Assembly (NCBI GenBank): GCA_020851835.1
Contig: JADZBZ010000508.1
Location: 1-14,955 of the forward strand
Origin: Acidobacteriota bacterium
GTDB taxonomy: Bacteria; Acidobacteriota; Vicinamibacteria; Vicinamibacterales; UBA2999
Direction of reading: 5' to 3'
Length of the DNA stretch: 14,955 nt
The translations under genes were made by a program, and so were the position numbers. Below, in pieces: positions 1-7,628 of this stretch (within the stretch, counting starts at the first letter, position 1; every line of letters starts with the position of its first letter). The notes beneath the pieces were generated by a model that did no database searches, had not been told where the DNA came from, and worked only from the letters and a program-made list of their open reading frames with translations.

Positions 1-456
1 CCGGTCGTCATCGTGCGGTTCTTCAACACGGTGGGGCCGCGGCAGACCGGGCAGTACGGCATGGTCGTGCCCACCTTCGTCCACCAGGCCCTCGCGGGCG
101 AGCCCTTGACGGTGTTCGGCGACGGCACGCAGTCGCGCAGCTTCACCTATGTGGGAGACGTCGTCGGCGCGCTGCTGAAGCTGATGGTCGAACCGAGGGC
201 GGTGGGCGAGGTCTTCAACATCGGCAACACCGAAGAGGTGAGCATCCTCGCCCTGGCCGAGCGGGTGAAGGCCCTGACCGGTAGCAGTTCGCCCATCGTC
301 ACCATTCCGTACGACCAGGCCTATGAAGCGGGGTTCGAGGACATGCCGCGCCGGGCGCCGGACTTGACCAAGATCCGGGAGCTCATCGGCTACGAGCCAG
401 CGATCGGGCTGGACGAGATCATCCGGCGGGTGGTGGCCAGCCAGCGAGACGTATAA
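1..456 (+). CDS. NAD-dependent sugar epimerase/dehydratase, C-terminal part (5' truncated by window edge)
   Basis: This is the C-terminal 151 residues of an extended short-chain dehydrogenase/reductase acting on nucleotide sugars. The reading frame is open from base 1, so the GTG at 13 is an internal valine codon. Visible family features are RFFNTVGPRQ near the start of the visible part, the substrate-side strand and loop VFGDGTQSRSFTYVGD, the FNIGN motif, and a closing PDLTKIRELIGYEP segment typical of UDP-glucuronate decarboxylase and UDP-glucose 4-epimerase relatives. The N-terminal Rossmann fold and the YxxxK catalytic pair lie outside the window, so the exact reaction cannot be assigned. 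Such enzymes supply activated sugars for surface polysaccharide, which fits the GNAT-type acyltransferase two genes downstream. The TAA stop shares one base with a possible ATG of the next gene (TAATG). Confidence 0.9.
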   Translation, partial: PVVIVRFFNTVGPRQTGQYGMVVPTFVHQALAGEPLTVFGDGTQSRSFTYVGDVVGALLKLMVEPRAVGEVFNIGNTEEVSILALAERVKALTGSSSPIVTIPYDQAYEAGFEDMPRRAPDLTKIRELIGYEPAIGLDEIIRRVVASQRDV

Positions 457-457
457 T
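452..457 (+). promoter_or_regulatory. TATAAT hexamer overlapping the epimerase stop codon
   Basis: A perfect TATAAT lies across the stop codon of the upstream epimerase gene. A start of transcription about 7 bases downstream would fall near 464, just before a GAAGGA ribosome-binding site and the preferred ATG at 477. No convincing -35 hexamer is visible 17 bases upstream. It is listed because the same pattern recurs before other genes here, but chance occurrence is possible. Confidence 0.3.
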
Positions 458-476
458 GCGTCTGAAGGACGTGGTC

Positions 477-1274
477 ATGCGCACGATGCGTACGATAGGT
501 GTCGCGGCGGTCGTGCTGGCGCTCGCCGCGCCGGCCCTGGCCCAGCCGGTCAATCTCAGGTTCGAAAACGGCCGGATCACGCTCGACGCCTCGGGCGTCC
601 CCGTCAAGACGATTCTCGCCGAATGGGCCCGGCTCGGCGGCACCAAGGTCATCAACGGCGACAAGGTGTCGGGCGCGGCGGTGACCCTGCGGCTCGAAGG
701 CGTTCCCGAAGCGCAGGCCCTCGAAATCATCCTTCGCAACGTCGCCGGCTACATGGCCGCGCCCCGCCACGCCAACTCGACCGGCGCATCCGCCTACGAC
801 CGCATTCTCGTGCTGCCGACCAGCGCGGCGCCAGCCGCCACCGCGGCGGCCGCGCGATCGGGGCCGGCCACCGGCAACGCGGCGAGCCAGCGCGGGCCCC
901 GGGTCTTCGTGCCGCCGACGCCGTCCGACGAGCCGATGGACGCCGCCGACACGGGCGTCAACGAGCCGGCGGCCTTCGTGTTCCCCGAGCAGAACCCGTT
1001 CCAGGCAGTGGGCCAGCCCGGCCCGTTCGGCACCCCAGTGCCTCCGACCGGGCAGCAACCGGTCTTTCAGTTCAACCCGGGTGGGCAGCAGGGGGGGTTC
1101 GGCGGCAGCGGCGTCTCCGTGAATCCTGCGCCGCCGCAGGCCATGCCGGTCCTGCAGTTCCCGGGCGCTCAGGGCGACACCGGGGGGTTCGGCGTGGTGG
1201 GCGCGCCCACGCCGGGCGTGATCGTGCAGCCGCAAGCCCCGCCGCCGGGGCAGCGCCCGCCCGGCGGCAGTTAG
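477..1274 (+). CDS. Exported protein with secretin/TonB short N-terminal (STN)-like domain and Pro/Gly/Gln-rich tail
   Basis: A 265-residue protein with a Sec-type signal peptide (Arg-rich start, hydrophobic core at about residues 7-19, probable cleavage after ALA at 20-22). Residues about 27-93 have the beta-alpha-beta look of an STN or secretin N-domain: ITLDASGVPVKTILAEWARL, then a valine-rich strand and PEAQALEIILRNVAGY. From about 115 onwards the chain is low complexity, rich in Pro, Gly, Ala and Gln with repeated GGFG-like patches, and probably disordered. There is no secretin channel or TonB plug. I prefer ATG 477 because GAAGGA ends 7 bases before it; ATG 456, giving 272 residues and overlapping the upstream stop, is the alternative. 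Its role is unknown. A periplasmic or cell-surface partner of an export machine is an inference from the domain alone. Runs of seven G (1091-1097) and six G lie in the tail. Confidence 0.75.
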   Translation: MRTMRTIGVAAVVLALAAPALAQPVNLRFENGRITLDASGVPVKTILAEWARLGGTKVINGDKVSGAAVTLRLEGVPEAQALEIILRNVAGYMAAPRHANSTGASAYDRILVLPTSAAPAATAAAARSGPATGNAASQRGPRVFVPPTPSDEPMDAADTGVNEPAAFVFPEQNPFQAVGQPGPFGTPVPPTGQQPVFQFNPGGQQGGFGGSGVSVNPAPPQAMPVLQFPGAQGDTGGFGVVGAPTPGVIVQPQAPPPGQRPPGGS

Positions 1275-1282
1275 CCCGCCTT

Positions 1283-1329
1283 GTCCGTCATACAATGATC
1301 TAAGGGCGCCGCGGCGCCTATTGACGGAC
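1283..1329. repeat. Nested inverted repeat in the gap before the acyltransferase gene
   Basis: GTCCGTCA (1283-1290) and its exact reverse complement TGACGGAC (1322-1329) flank a perfect 14-bp palindrome, GGCGCCGCGGCGCC, at 1305-1318. It lies just after the stop of the STN-like gene. The central palindrome could fold as a GC hairpin and help end transcription, although no T tract follows. A protein-binding site is equally possible. Confidence 0.5.
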
Positions 1330-1415
1330 GCCTCGACAATCCACCGAACCCGCCGCCGCGTTCGCGCGCGACGTCCCGAGCCGGCCTGCTGCCGGCTGGT
1401 TCACACGTTCAGTCG

Positions 1416-1421
1416 TACACT
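1416..1421 (+). promoter_or_regulatory. Possible -10 box TACACT before the GNAT gene
   Basis: TACACT matches TAnnnT and ends 13 bases before the preferred ATG at 1435, which lacks a clear Shine-Dalgarno sequence. A transcription start about 7 bases downstream would give a very short leader. There is no recognisable -35 hexamer. Confidence 0.25.
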
Positions 1422-1434
1422 CCAACAGGTCTCG

Positions 1435-2472
1435 ATGGCGGACATCGAACGCTACTCCCCCGACGACCGGCGCGGCCTTGAACAGCTGTATCGGCGCACC
1501 TATGGCCACGAAGCCGTGGACCGGCTGCGCTTTCTGTGGGACTGGGCCCGTCGCAACCCCGCCGCCGGCGGGCAGCCGCCGTACCTGGTCGTCCGCGAGG
1601 GTCCCACGCTGATTGCCGCCTCCCCGCTCACGCCGGTGCGGGTGGCGGTGCGGGGCCAGGAAGTGGAAGGTTCGTGGAGCGCCGGCCCGCTCGTCGTCAG
1701 CGAGCGGCAGCGACAGGGACTGGGCGGCTCGCTGCTGCGCGCCTGGGATCGTGACGCGGGCGTCGCCTTCAGCGCGGGCTTCACCGACGCGACACGGCAG
1801 CGCCTCGCCGAGTTGCGGTGGCCCAGAGCGGTGACCGTGCCGTGCCTGGTGAAGCCGATCAGCCGGCGGGCCTTGCGCCGGCCCACCTGGCCGGTACCCG
1901 TCAACCGCCTGGTGTCGGCGCTGTCGCTGCCGGTCGTCCGCTTCGTGGCCCGCCTGCGCCCCCTCAAGGAAGAAGTGCAGGCCGTTCGGCGGTTCGACGC
2001 CGGCGTCGATCGACTCTGGGAGGGCGTGAAGGGATCGTTCGACCTGGCGATCCGGCGCGACGCGCGTTACCTGAACTGGAAGTTCATGGAATCGCCGCAC
2101 GTGCGCTACCAGGCAGCCGTCCTCCGACGCGACGATGATGTCGCGGGGTATGTGGTGTACCGGCACGTGCGCGAGCCGCAGGGTCGCGTCACCGTGATCG
2201 TGGATCTGCTCACCGACCCGGCCGACAGCCATGCGCTGGCGACGCTGGCCGGGTGGGTGGACCGCGAGGCACGACTCGAGGACTCGGACAAGATCCGCTG
2301 CTACGCCACGCACGCCGAGTTCCGGCGCCTGCTGCGGAAGAACGGCTACTTCGTCCTCAAGTCGGACATCGACGTCATCGTCAAGGTCAACGCGGTCGAC
2401 GTCCCGAAGACGTTCTATCAATCGGGCGACGGGTGGCACCTGACGCTCGGAGATGGAGCGATGGATCACTAA
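1435..2472 (+). CDS. GNAT-superfamily N-acyltransferase, polysaccharide-cluster type
   Basis: A 345-residue cytoplasmic protein of the large GNAT-like type often found in exopolysaccharide loci. The acyl-CoA-binding motif A appears as VSERQRQGLGGSLL at about residues 88-101, following a beta-strand that ends GSWSAGPLV. A second conserved block, IRRDARYLNWKFMESPHVRY, lies at 206-225, and the chain closes with GWHLTLGDGAMD, a C-terminal signature I associate with this group. It probably transfers an acetyl or other acyl group from CoA to an amino sugar or small molecule; the substrate cannot be read from sequence. The frame is open upstream to 1321, but ATG 1435 is chosen because the protein begins there with a normal GNAT first strand and the upstream codons read as Arg-rich, non-protein-like sequence. 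The next gene follows after 15 bp, so the two are probably cotranscribed. Confidence 0.8.
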   Translation: MADIERYSPDDRRGLEQLYRRTYGHEAVDRLRFLWDWARRNPAAGGQPPYLVVREGPTLIAASPLTPVRVAVRGQEVEGSWSAGPLVVSERQRQGLGGSLLRAWDRDAGVAFSAGFTDATRQRLAELRWPRAVTVPCLVKPISRRALRRPTWPVPVNRLVSALSLPVVRFVARLRPLKEEVQAVRRFDAGVDRLWEGVKGSFDLAIRRDARYLNWKFMESPHVRYQAAVLRRDDDVAGYVVYRHVREPQGRVTVIVDLLTDPADSHALATLAGWVDREARLEDSDKIRCYATHAEFRRLLRKNGYFVLKSDIDVIVKVNAVDVPKTFYQSGDGWHLTLGDGAMDH

Positions 2473-2487
2473 CGAGGTTGAAATCCC

Positions 2488-2937
2488 ATGTCTCTCGAAC
2501 GGAAGCTGAGCGGCGACATCGCCGCGGCCATGAAAGCGCGCGAAGCGACCAAGCTGGCCACCTATCGCCTGCTGAAGACGGCGCTCACCAACAAGAGTAT
2601 CGAGAAGGGACGGACGCTCGAACCGGCGGAGGAGATGCAGGTGGTGGCCGCGGCGGTCAAGCAGCGGCGCGACTCCATCGAACAGTTCACGGCCGGAAAC
2701 CGCCCCGAGTTGGCCGCGAAAGAAGCGGCCGAAATTGCCGTCCTCGAGACGCTGCTGCCGCCGGCGGTCTCGGCCGAGGAGCTGGCGGCGGCGGTCGAGC
2801 AGGCCGTCGCCGACACCGGGGCCGCGGGACCGAAGGACATCGGCAAGGTGATGAAGGCCGTGATGGCGGCTCTCGCCGGCCAGTCCGTGGACGGACGGAA
2901 AGTCAACGAGGCGGTGCGCGAACGGTTGAGCCGCTAG
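2488..2937 (+). CDS. yqeY: GatB/YqeY domain-containing protein
   Basis: A 149-residue protein that matches the YqeY family over its full usual length. The N-terminal helical part (MSLERKLSGDIAAAMKAREA, then LATYRLLKTALTNKSIEK) and the C-terminal segment GPKDIGKVMKAVMAALAG followed by DGRKVNEAVRERL are characteristic. The fold resembles the C-terminal tRNA-contacting domain of the GatB amidotransferase subunit, but free-standing YqeY proteins lack the catalytic parts and their cellular role is not settled; a link to aminoacyl-tRNA or translation is inferred from that similarity. The ATG has a good Shine-Dalgarno sequence, GAGGT at 2474-2478, 9 bases upstream. The gene starts 15 bp after the acyltransferase stop, so it may be the last gene of that transcript; a 129-bp gap separates it from murJ. 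Confidence 0.92.
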   Translation: MSLERKLSGDIAAAMKAREATKLATYRLLKTALTNKSIEKGRTLEPAEEMQVVAAAVKQRRDSIEQFTAGNRPELAAKEAAEIAVLETLLPPAVSAEELAAAVEQAVADTGAAGPKDIGKVMKAVMAALAGQSVDGRKVNEAVRERLSR

Positions 2938-3014
2938 AAATCACCAGCGCCGCACCGAACCAGTTCCCGGGGTGCGTCGTCCTTCATCCCGCGCCCGCCT
3001 GTCCGGCAGCGGCG

Positions 3015-3030
3015 CGGTACCCGAAAGCGG
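3015..3030. repeat. Copy 1 of a 16-bp intergenic element
   Basis: CGGTACCCGAAAGCGG here differs by one base from CGGTACCCGAAACCGG at 8215-8230, in the gap upstream of lemA. Both gaps also contain CAGTTCCCG (2961-2969 and 8233-8241), though in a different order. Its function is unknown. Confidence 0.45.
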
Positions 3031-3045
3031 GCATCCGCGTCCGCA

Positions 3046-3054
3046 TGCTACGCT
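3046..3054 (+). promoter_or_regulatory. Possible extended -10 (TGCTACGCT) for murJ
   Basis: A TG-n-TAnnnT arrangement ends 12 bases before the murJ ATG at 3067. No -35 is visible at the usual distance, as expected if an extended -10 suffices. No Shine-Dalgarno sequence lies between it and the start, consistent with a very short leader. Confidence 0.35.
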
Positions 3055-3066
3055 TTCCACGCCCTG

Positions 3067-4662
3067 ATGCCCGAGTCCGCGCCCCGCCTGGCCCGCTCCG
3101 CGGGTGTGATCGGGCTTGCCACCATGACCAGCCGCATCCTCGGGCTGGTCCGCGAACAGGTGCTCGCGTATTACTTCGGCGCCGGCGACGCGATGGATGC
3201 GTTTCGCGTGGCATTCCGGGTGCCGAACCTGCTCCGCGATCTGTTCGCCGAGGGCGCCATGAGCGCCGCGTTCGTCCCGACCTTCACCAGCCACCTGACA
3301 CGTGAGGGCCGCGACCGCGCGTGGGCCCTCGGCAACTCGGTGCTGAACGGGCTGGCCCTGGTGACCGGTGTGCTGGTGGTGGCGGGTCTGGTGTTCGCCC
3401 CGGCGCTGGTGCGGCTCTTCGCCGGCGACTACGCCGACGTGCCGGGCAAGCTCGAGCTCACCATCACGCTTGCGCGCGTCGTCCTGCCGTTCCTGACACT
3501 GGTGGCGATGGCCGCCGCCTTCATGGGCATGCTCAACGCGCTCGGCCACTTCTTCATCCCGGCGCTCTCGCCCGCGACGTTCAACGTGGCGAGCGTCGTG
3601 CTGGTGGTCGCGCTCGTGCCCCTGGCGCCACGAATCGGCCTCAACCCGATCATGATCGTGGCGGTGGCCACGGTGGTCGGAGGCATCCTGCAGGTGGCCA
3701 TCCAGTGGCCACCGCTCGCGCGCGAGGGTTTTCGATACCGTGCCGTTATCGACGTGAAGGACCCCGGGCTCCGGCGTGTACTACTGCTGATGGGGCCGGG
3801 CACGGTCGGTCTGGCGGCCACCCAGATCAACGTGTTCGTCAACACGGTGCTGGCCACCGGTCAGGGTACCGGCGCGGTGTCGTGGCTCGACTACGCGTTC
3901 CGCCTGATGTACCTGCCCATTGGCCTCTTCGGGGTTTCGGTGGCCACTGCCTCGACGCCGGCTATCTCACGCTTCGTGGCGGCGCGCGAGCTGGGACGGG
4001 TGCGCGCCACGGTCGCGCACGCCGTGGGCCTCACCATGCTCCTCAACGTGCCGGCCACGCTCGGGCTCATCGTGCTGGCCGGGCCCATCGTACGGGTGAT
4101 TTTCGAGCACGGCAGCTTCACCGCCGAAGACACGGCCGCCACCGCCGGGGCGCTGCGCTACTACGCCATCGGCCTGCTCGGCTATTCGGTCGTACGCATC
4201 GTCTCGCCTACCTTCTATGCGCTTGGTCAGAGCCGGACGCCGGTGATGATCAGCATGAGCTCGGTGGTCGTGAACATCGTGCTGAACCTGACGCTGGTGC
4301 GCGTCATGGGCTATCGCGGGCTGGCGCTCGGCACCTCCATCGCCGCGCTCATCAATGCCGCGGCCCAGCTGGCGTTGCTGCGGCGGCCGCTCGACGGGGT
4401 GGACGCCGACGTCATCGCCCGCACCTTCGTGCGCGTGGCCGCGGCCTCGGCGGTGATGGCCGGCGTGGCCTGGGGCGCCGACCGCGCGCTGGCGATGCTC
4501 CTACCCGGCGACGGACTGCCCCTGCAGGCCCTCCGCCTCGCCGGCAGCATCGGACTGGCCCTGGTGGCCCTGGCCGGCGCGGCCCTCGCGCTCCGCATTC
4601 CCGAATTCCATGAAGCCATGAACCTGGTGCTGAGGCGCTTCGCGAGGCGGCCCCGTGGCTGA
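3067..4662 (+). CDS. murJ: Lipid II flippase MurJ
   Basis: A 531-residue polytopic inner-membrane protein of the MurJ/MviN group in the MOP exporter superfamily, which moves the peptidoglycan precursor lipid II across the cytoplasmic membrane. The first 73 residues carry the family hallmarks: TSRILGLVRE, FGAGDAMDAFRVAFRVPNLL and FAEGAMSAAFVPTF. Arg23, Arg29 and Arg57 align with Arg18, Arg24 and Arg52 of the E. coli protein, and Arg279 (in DYAFRLM) with Arg270, so the charged residues of the central cavity are retained. About 14 hydrophobic segments can be counted, the usual number. Its ATG opens the protein at the normal position. The stop overlaps the start of the following MFS gene by 8 bp, implying one transcript and coupled translation. 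Confidence 0.95.
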   Translation: MPESAPRLARSAGVIGLATMTSRILGLVREQVLAYYFGAGDAMDAFRVAFRVPNLLRDLFAEGAMSAAFVPTFTSHLTREGRDRAWALGNSVLNGLALVTGVLVVAGLVFAPALVRLFAGDYADVPGKLELTITLARVVLPFLTLVAMAAAFMGMLNALGHFFIPALSPATFNVASVVLVVALVPLAPRIGLNPIMIVAVATVVGGILQVAIQWPPLAREGFRYRAVIDVKDPGLRRVLLLMGPGTVGLAATQINVFVNTVLATGQGTGAVSWLDYAFRLMYLPIGLFGVSVATASTPAISRFVAARELGRVRATVAHAVGLTMLLNVPATLGLIVLAGPIVRVIFEHGSFTAEDTAATAGALRYYAIGLLGYSVVRIVSPTFYALGQSRTPVMISMSSVVVNIVLNLTLVRVMGYRGLALGTSIAALINAAAQLALLRRPLDGVDADVIARTFVRVAAASAVMAGVAWGADRALAMLLPGDGLPLQALRLAGSIGLALVALAGAALALRIPEFHEAMNLVLRRFARRPRG

Positions 4663-5830
4663 ACGCGGCTGGCTCGGTCTCGACGGCCGGATCTGGAAAG
4701 TGGCGTCCACGCACCTGGTCGTGGACGCCTACACCAACATGTACGCGCCGCTGCTGCCGCTGCTGATTCCGCGGCTGGACCTGTCGCTCGCCACGGCGGG
4801 CACGCTGGCGATGCTGTTCCAGATGTCGAACTCGGTGTCGCAGCTCGGGTTCGGCACCCTGGCCGACCGGTGGCGACCGCGCGCCTTCATCCTCGGTGGC
4901 CCGCTGCTCGCCGTGGTAGTGCTCAGCTTCATCGGCGTGTCGACCTCCGCCCTGATGCTCGGCACCGTCCTCGTCGTTGGCGGCCTCGGCGGGGCGGCGT
5001 TTCACCCGCCGGCGGCCGCGCTGGTCTACCGGATGGCCGACCACCGCAAGGGCCTGGCGATGTCGGCGCACATCTCGGGCGGGTCGCTGGGCTTCGCGAT
5101 TTCGCCGCTGATCTTCGTGCCCCTCATCGCGCGGCTCGGTCTGTCGTGGTCGTGGCTGATCATGCTGCCGGGCCTGGCGGCCCTGTCGTGGACGCTACGG
5201 CAGGTACCGCCGATGTCGCGGCCCGAAGCGCACGAACGGTCGAGCCTGCGGTCGCTGCGCCCGGCGCTGGTGCCACTGGCGCTGCTCTACTTCACCGTGG
5301 TGCTGCGGACGGCCACATCCTACGGCTTCATGACCTTCGCCCCGACGCTCCTCACCCGCCGAGGCCTGTCCATCGACCAGGCCAGCGCGGCGGTCTTCGT
5401 CTACCTGCTGACCAGCGGCGTGGGCGGCTTCTTCGGCGGACCGCTCGCCGACCGCTTCGGCGCCCGCCAGGTCATGGTGGCCACGCTGTTGGCGTCGATT
5501 CCGTTCCTGGCCCTGGCGCCGATGCTGTCGCCGTGGGGCTTCACGGCGATGCTGGCCATCGGAGGCCTGTTGCTGCAGTCGACGCTGCCGGTCAGTGTCA
5601 CCTTCGCGCAGCAGGTGACGAAGGCCGGCGCGGCGACGGTGTCGTCGCTGATGATGGGCTTTGCCTGGGGCATGGGAAGCCTGGCGGTGCCCCTGATCGG
5701 CATGGCCGCCGATCGCTGGGGCATCAACACGGCGCTGGTGGGCCTGTCGGCGGTACCCGTCCTGGCGGCGGCCCTGGCGGCGGCCCTGCCCGACTCCAGG
5801 ATTCACGCCGAGACGCCGGCCGGGTCGTAG
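4655..5830 (+). CDS. MFS transporter, fosmidomycin-resistance (Fsr)-like
   Basis: A 391-residue major facilitator with about 12 hydrophobic segments. The start resembles fosmidomycin-resistance proteins: HLVVDAYTNMYAPLLPLLIP, then LFQMSNSVSQLGFGTLADR with the loop 2-3 D-R pair, and GLGGAAFHPPAAALVYR, close to the GxGxAxFHPEAA motif of that family. A second loop motif, GPLADRFGARQ, marks the start of the C-terminal half. It probably exports a small molecule by proton antiport; the substrate is not evident. The GTG at 4655 lies inside the end of murJ (8-bp overlap), the main reason to choose it over later starts. The gene ends with two 12-bp repeats coding for an Ala-Leu stretch. The rhomboid gene follows after 12 bp. 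Confidence 0.88.
   Translation: MAERGWLGLDGRIWKVASTHLVVDAYTNMYAPLLPLLIPRLDLSLATAGTLAMLFQMSNSVSQLGFGTLADRWRPRAFILGGPLLAVVVLSFIGVSTSALMLGTVLVVGGLGGAAFHPPAAALVYRMADHRKGLAMSAHISGGSLGFAISPLIFVPLIARLGLSWSWLIMLPGLAALSWTLRQVPPMSRPEAHERSSLRSLRPALVPLALLYFTVVLRTATSYGFMTFAPTLLTRRGLSIDQASAAVFVYLLTSGVGGFFGGPLADRFGARQVMVATLLASIPFLALAPMLSPWGFTAMLAIGGLLLQSTLPVSVTFAQQVTKAGAATVSSLMMGFAWGMGSLAVPLIGMAADRWGINTALVGLSAVPVLAAALAAALPDSRIHAETPAGS
5762..5785. repeat. Two tandem 12-bp units within the MFS gene
   Basis: CTGGCGGCGGCC occurs twice in direct succession, coding for LAAALAAA in the last membrane segment. Gain or loss of a unit would keep the frame. Confidence 0.6.
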
Positions 5831-5836
5831 TACGAT
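5831..5836 (+). promoter_or_regulatory. Possible -10 box TACGAT before the rhomboid gene
   Basis: TACGAT begins directly after the MFS stop and ends 6 bases before the GTG at 5843. A start of transcription 6-7 bases downstream would fall on or next to the start codon, giving a leaderless message. There is no clear -35, and the gene could equally be read from the murJ promoter. Confidence 0.28.
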
Positions 5837-5842
5837 TCGTCC

Positions 5843-6595
5843 GTGGCGCGGTACGGCTCTTCCTCCTCCTACCAGCTCGGCCCCGGTGCGATCACGCCGG
5901 CCGTCAAGGCCCTGCTGATCGCGAACGTGGGCGTCTGGCTCGTGAACCTGATTGTGCCGGCCTTGACGCTGCGGCTCGGGCTGTCGCCGCAGGACGTGTT
6001 CACGGGCTTTGCCTTCTGGCAACCCTTTACCTACATGTTCCTCCACGACACGCGGGGGTTCAGCCACATCCTCTTCAACATGCTCGCGCTCTGGATGTTC
6101 GGCACCGAACTCGAGCGTCTGTGGGGAACGCGCTTCTTCTTCAAGTACTACATGGTGACGGGCGTCGGCGCCGCGGTGACCACACTGCTCCTGGCGCTGG
6201 TCTCCAACGGGGTCTACTATTCCCTCACCGTCGGGGCTTCGGGGGCGATCTACGGCCTGCTCCTCGCCTGGGCGATGTTCTTCCCGCACCGCACCATCTA
6301 TTTCTATTTCCTGTTCCCGATCCCCGCGCGGGTGTTCGTGATGATCATCGGGGCCATCGCGTTCCTGTCGTCGTTTGGCGGACCGGGCAGCGGCATCGCG
6401 CACATCGCGCACCTCGGCGGACTGGTCGTCGGCTACCTCTATCTCAAGTCCCTCACGGGCCGCCCGCTCGACGAGTTGAAGTACCGCTGGCTCCGCTGGA
6501 AGATGGGCCGTGCCCGCAACCGGTTCGACGTCTACTCGGGCGGCAAGTCCGACGACGACGACTGGAAGCGGGAGTGGAAGAAGCACATCCACTGA
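5843..6595 (+). CDS. Rhomboid family intramembrane serine protease
   Basis: A 250-residue membrane protein with six hydrophobic segments in the rhomboid order. The catalytic serine is in GASGAIYG (Ser133) and the partner histidine is in HIAHLGG (His190); the supporting HxxxN pair is His75 and Asn79 in HILFNMLALW. All residues needed for intramembrane proteolysis are therefore present. The L1-loop region FWQPFTYMFLHD also fits the family. Rhomboids cleave transmembrane segments near their outer end; no substrate can be named. After the last segment comes a charged, Trp-rich cytoplasmic tail of about 45 residues ending WKREWKKHIH. GTG 5843 is chosen because the first membrane segment begins near residue 20 and no better in-frame start precedes it. 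It lies 12 bp after the MFS gene and converges on the M48 gene, 49 bp away. Confidence 0.93.
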   Translation: MARYGSSSSYQLGPGAITPAVKALLIANVGVWLVNLIVPALTLRLGLSPQDVFTGFAFWQPFTYMFLHDTRGFSHILFNMLALWMFGTELERLWGTRFFFKYYMVTGVGAAVTTLLLALVSNGVYYSLTVGASGAIYGLLLAWAMFFPHRTIYFYFLFPIPARVFVMIIGAIAFLSSFGGPGSGIAHIAHLGGLVVGYLYLKSLTGRPLDELKYRWLRWKMGRARNRFDVYSGGKSDDDDWKREWKKHIH

Positions 6596-6644
6596 CGGGC
6601 CGGGGGGCGGGACTGCCGACGCCGTCCGGCCGCTAGACCCTGCG

Positions 6645-7628
6645 CTAGACGGTCTGGAACGCCATCCGCCGCAGCGCGGCAATCCGATCCGGCATCGGCG
6701 GGTGCGAGCCGAGCAGGTTGGCCCATCGCCCCCCGCGGTGGTTGACGGGGCGGCCGAGCGGATCGGCGATGCAGAGCTGGGCACTCCCGAGATGAATCGC
6801 GCGAGTCGGCTCGACTCGAGCCTCGATGGCCTCGAGCGCATCGGCCAGCGCGCCGGGATTGCGCGTCAATTCCGCGGCCGACGCATCGGCCAGGAACTCG
6901 CGCTGGCGCGACACCATCATCGCGAGCAGGCGCGCCACCAGCGGCGCCACGATCATCGCCAACAGCCAAACGACCAGAATCAGGATCGTCAGCGCGCTGC
7001 CTCCCTCGCGGCTGCGGCCCGAGCCTGAGCCGCGCCGGCCGCCGAGCGCCCCAAGCCGCCAGCCGCGGGCCGACCAGTCGGCCAGAAGCGCGACCGCGCC
7101 GACCAGCGCCGCGACAATGGTCATGAGCCGGATGTCGTAATTGCGAATGTGCGACATCTCGTGGGCGATCACGCCCTGGAGCTGATCCCGATCGAGCACG
7201 TCCAGCAGGCCTTCGGTGACAGCAATGGACGCGCGGTCCGGATCGCGCCCGGTGGCGAGCGCATTGGGATCCTGGTCGGCGATCACGTAGACGCGGGGCC
7301 TCGGCAGGCCCGCGGCGATGGCCATCTCGTCGACGACGTTCTGGAGCTGACGGTACGGCAGGTGCGCGGGGTTGGCGGCAATGGCCGACTCCAGGTCCAC
7401 GGGCCGCGTCGAGGCCAGCACGGCCCGGTCGCCGTTGAAGTACGAGTACGCGGCAGTCGAGCTGCCGTACAGGAGCGCGGCCACCGTGCCGATGGGGACG
7501 ATGGCCCCCTGCGCCGAGGTGAGGGCGGCATCGAATCCCAGGCCGAGCAGGAGCACGAGCCCGACAAACACCGCCATCACGAGCCAGGTGCGCCGCCGGT
7601 TGCGGGCCTGCTGCTCGTAGAGGTTCAC
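6645..7628 (-). CDS. M48 family membrane zinc metalloprotease (HtpX-like)
   Basis: A 327-residue integral membrane protease. Two hydrophobic segments at about 15-32 and 42-60 precede the catalytic domain; two more at about 167-185 and 212-238 follow. The zinc-binding HEMSH is at 156-160, and the third ligand is probably Glu244 in RQREFLADAS. The substrate-cleft segment DPNALATGRDPDRASIAVTE just before it is typical of HtpX-type enzymes. HtpX and relatives degrade misfolded membrane proteins. The start is GTG 7628, whose G is also the last base of the lemA TAG stop (TAGTG), so translation is almost certainly coupled to lemA. LemA-M48 pairs are common in bacteria. The Gly/Ser/Arg-rich stretch at 195-210 looks like a cytoplasmic loop. 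Confidence 0.93.
   Translation of the reverse strand: MNLYEQQARNRRRTWLVMAVFVGLVLLLGLGFDAALTSAQGAIVPIGTVAALLYGSSTAAYSYFNGDRAVLASTRPVDLESAIAANPAHLPYRQLQNVVDEMAIAAGLPRPRVYVIADQDPNALATGRDPDRASIAVTEGLLDVLDRDQLQGVIAHEMSHIRNYDIRLMTIVAALVGAVALLADWSARGWRLGALGGRRGSGSGRSREGGSALTILILVVWLLAMIVAPLVARLLAMMVSRQREFLADASAAELTRNPGALADALEAIEARVEPTRAIHLGSAQLCIADPLGRPVNHRGGRWANLLGSHPPMPDRIAALRRMAFQTV

Noticed and set aside
1318..2469. 383-codon minus-strand frame over the acyltransferase gene
   Set aside because: Antisense shadow; the plus strand has the GNAT motifs and a good start.
6598..6631. GGCCGG/CCGGCC pairing between the convergent rhomboid and M48 genes as a bidirectional terminator
   Set aside because: Only 6 bp of stem around a 22-base loop with no T tract on either side; such pairings are common at this GC content.
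5195..6841. 548-codon open frame on the minus strand across the MFS, rhomboid and M48 genes
   Set aside because: It overlaps three well-supported genes on both strands and its composition (Arg, Gln, His, Glu-rich) is typical of a shadow frame.
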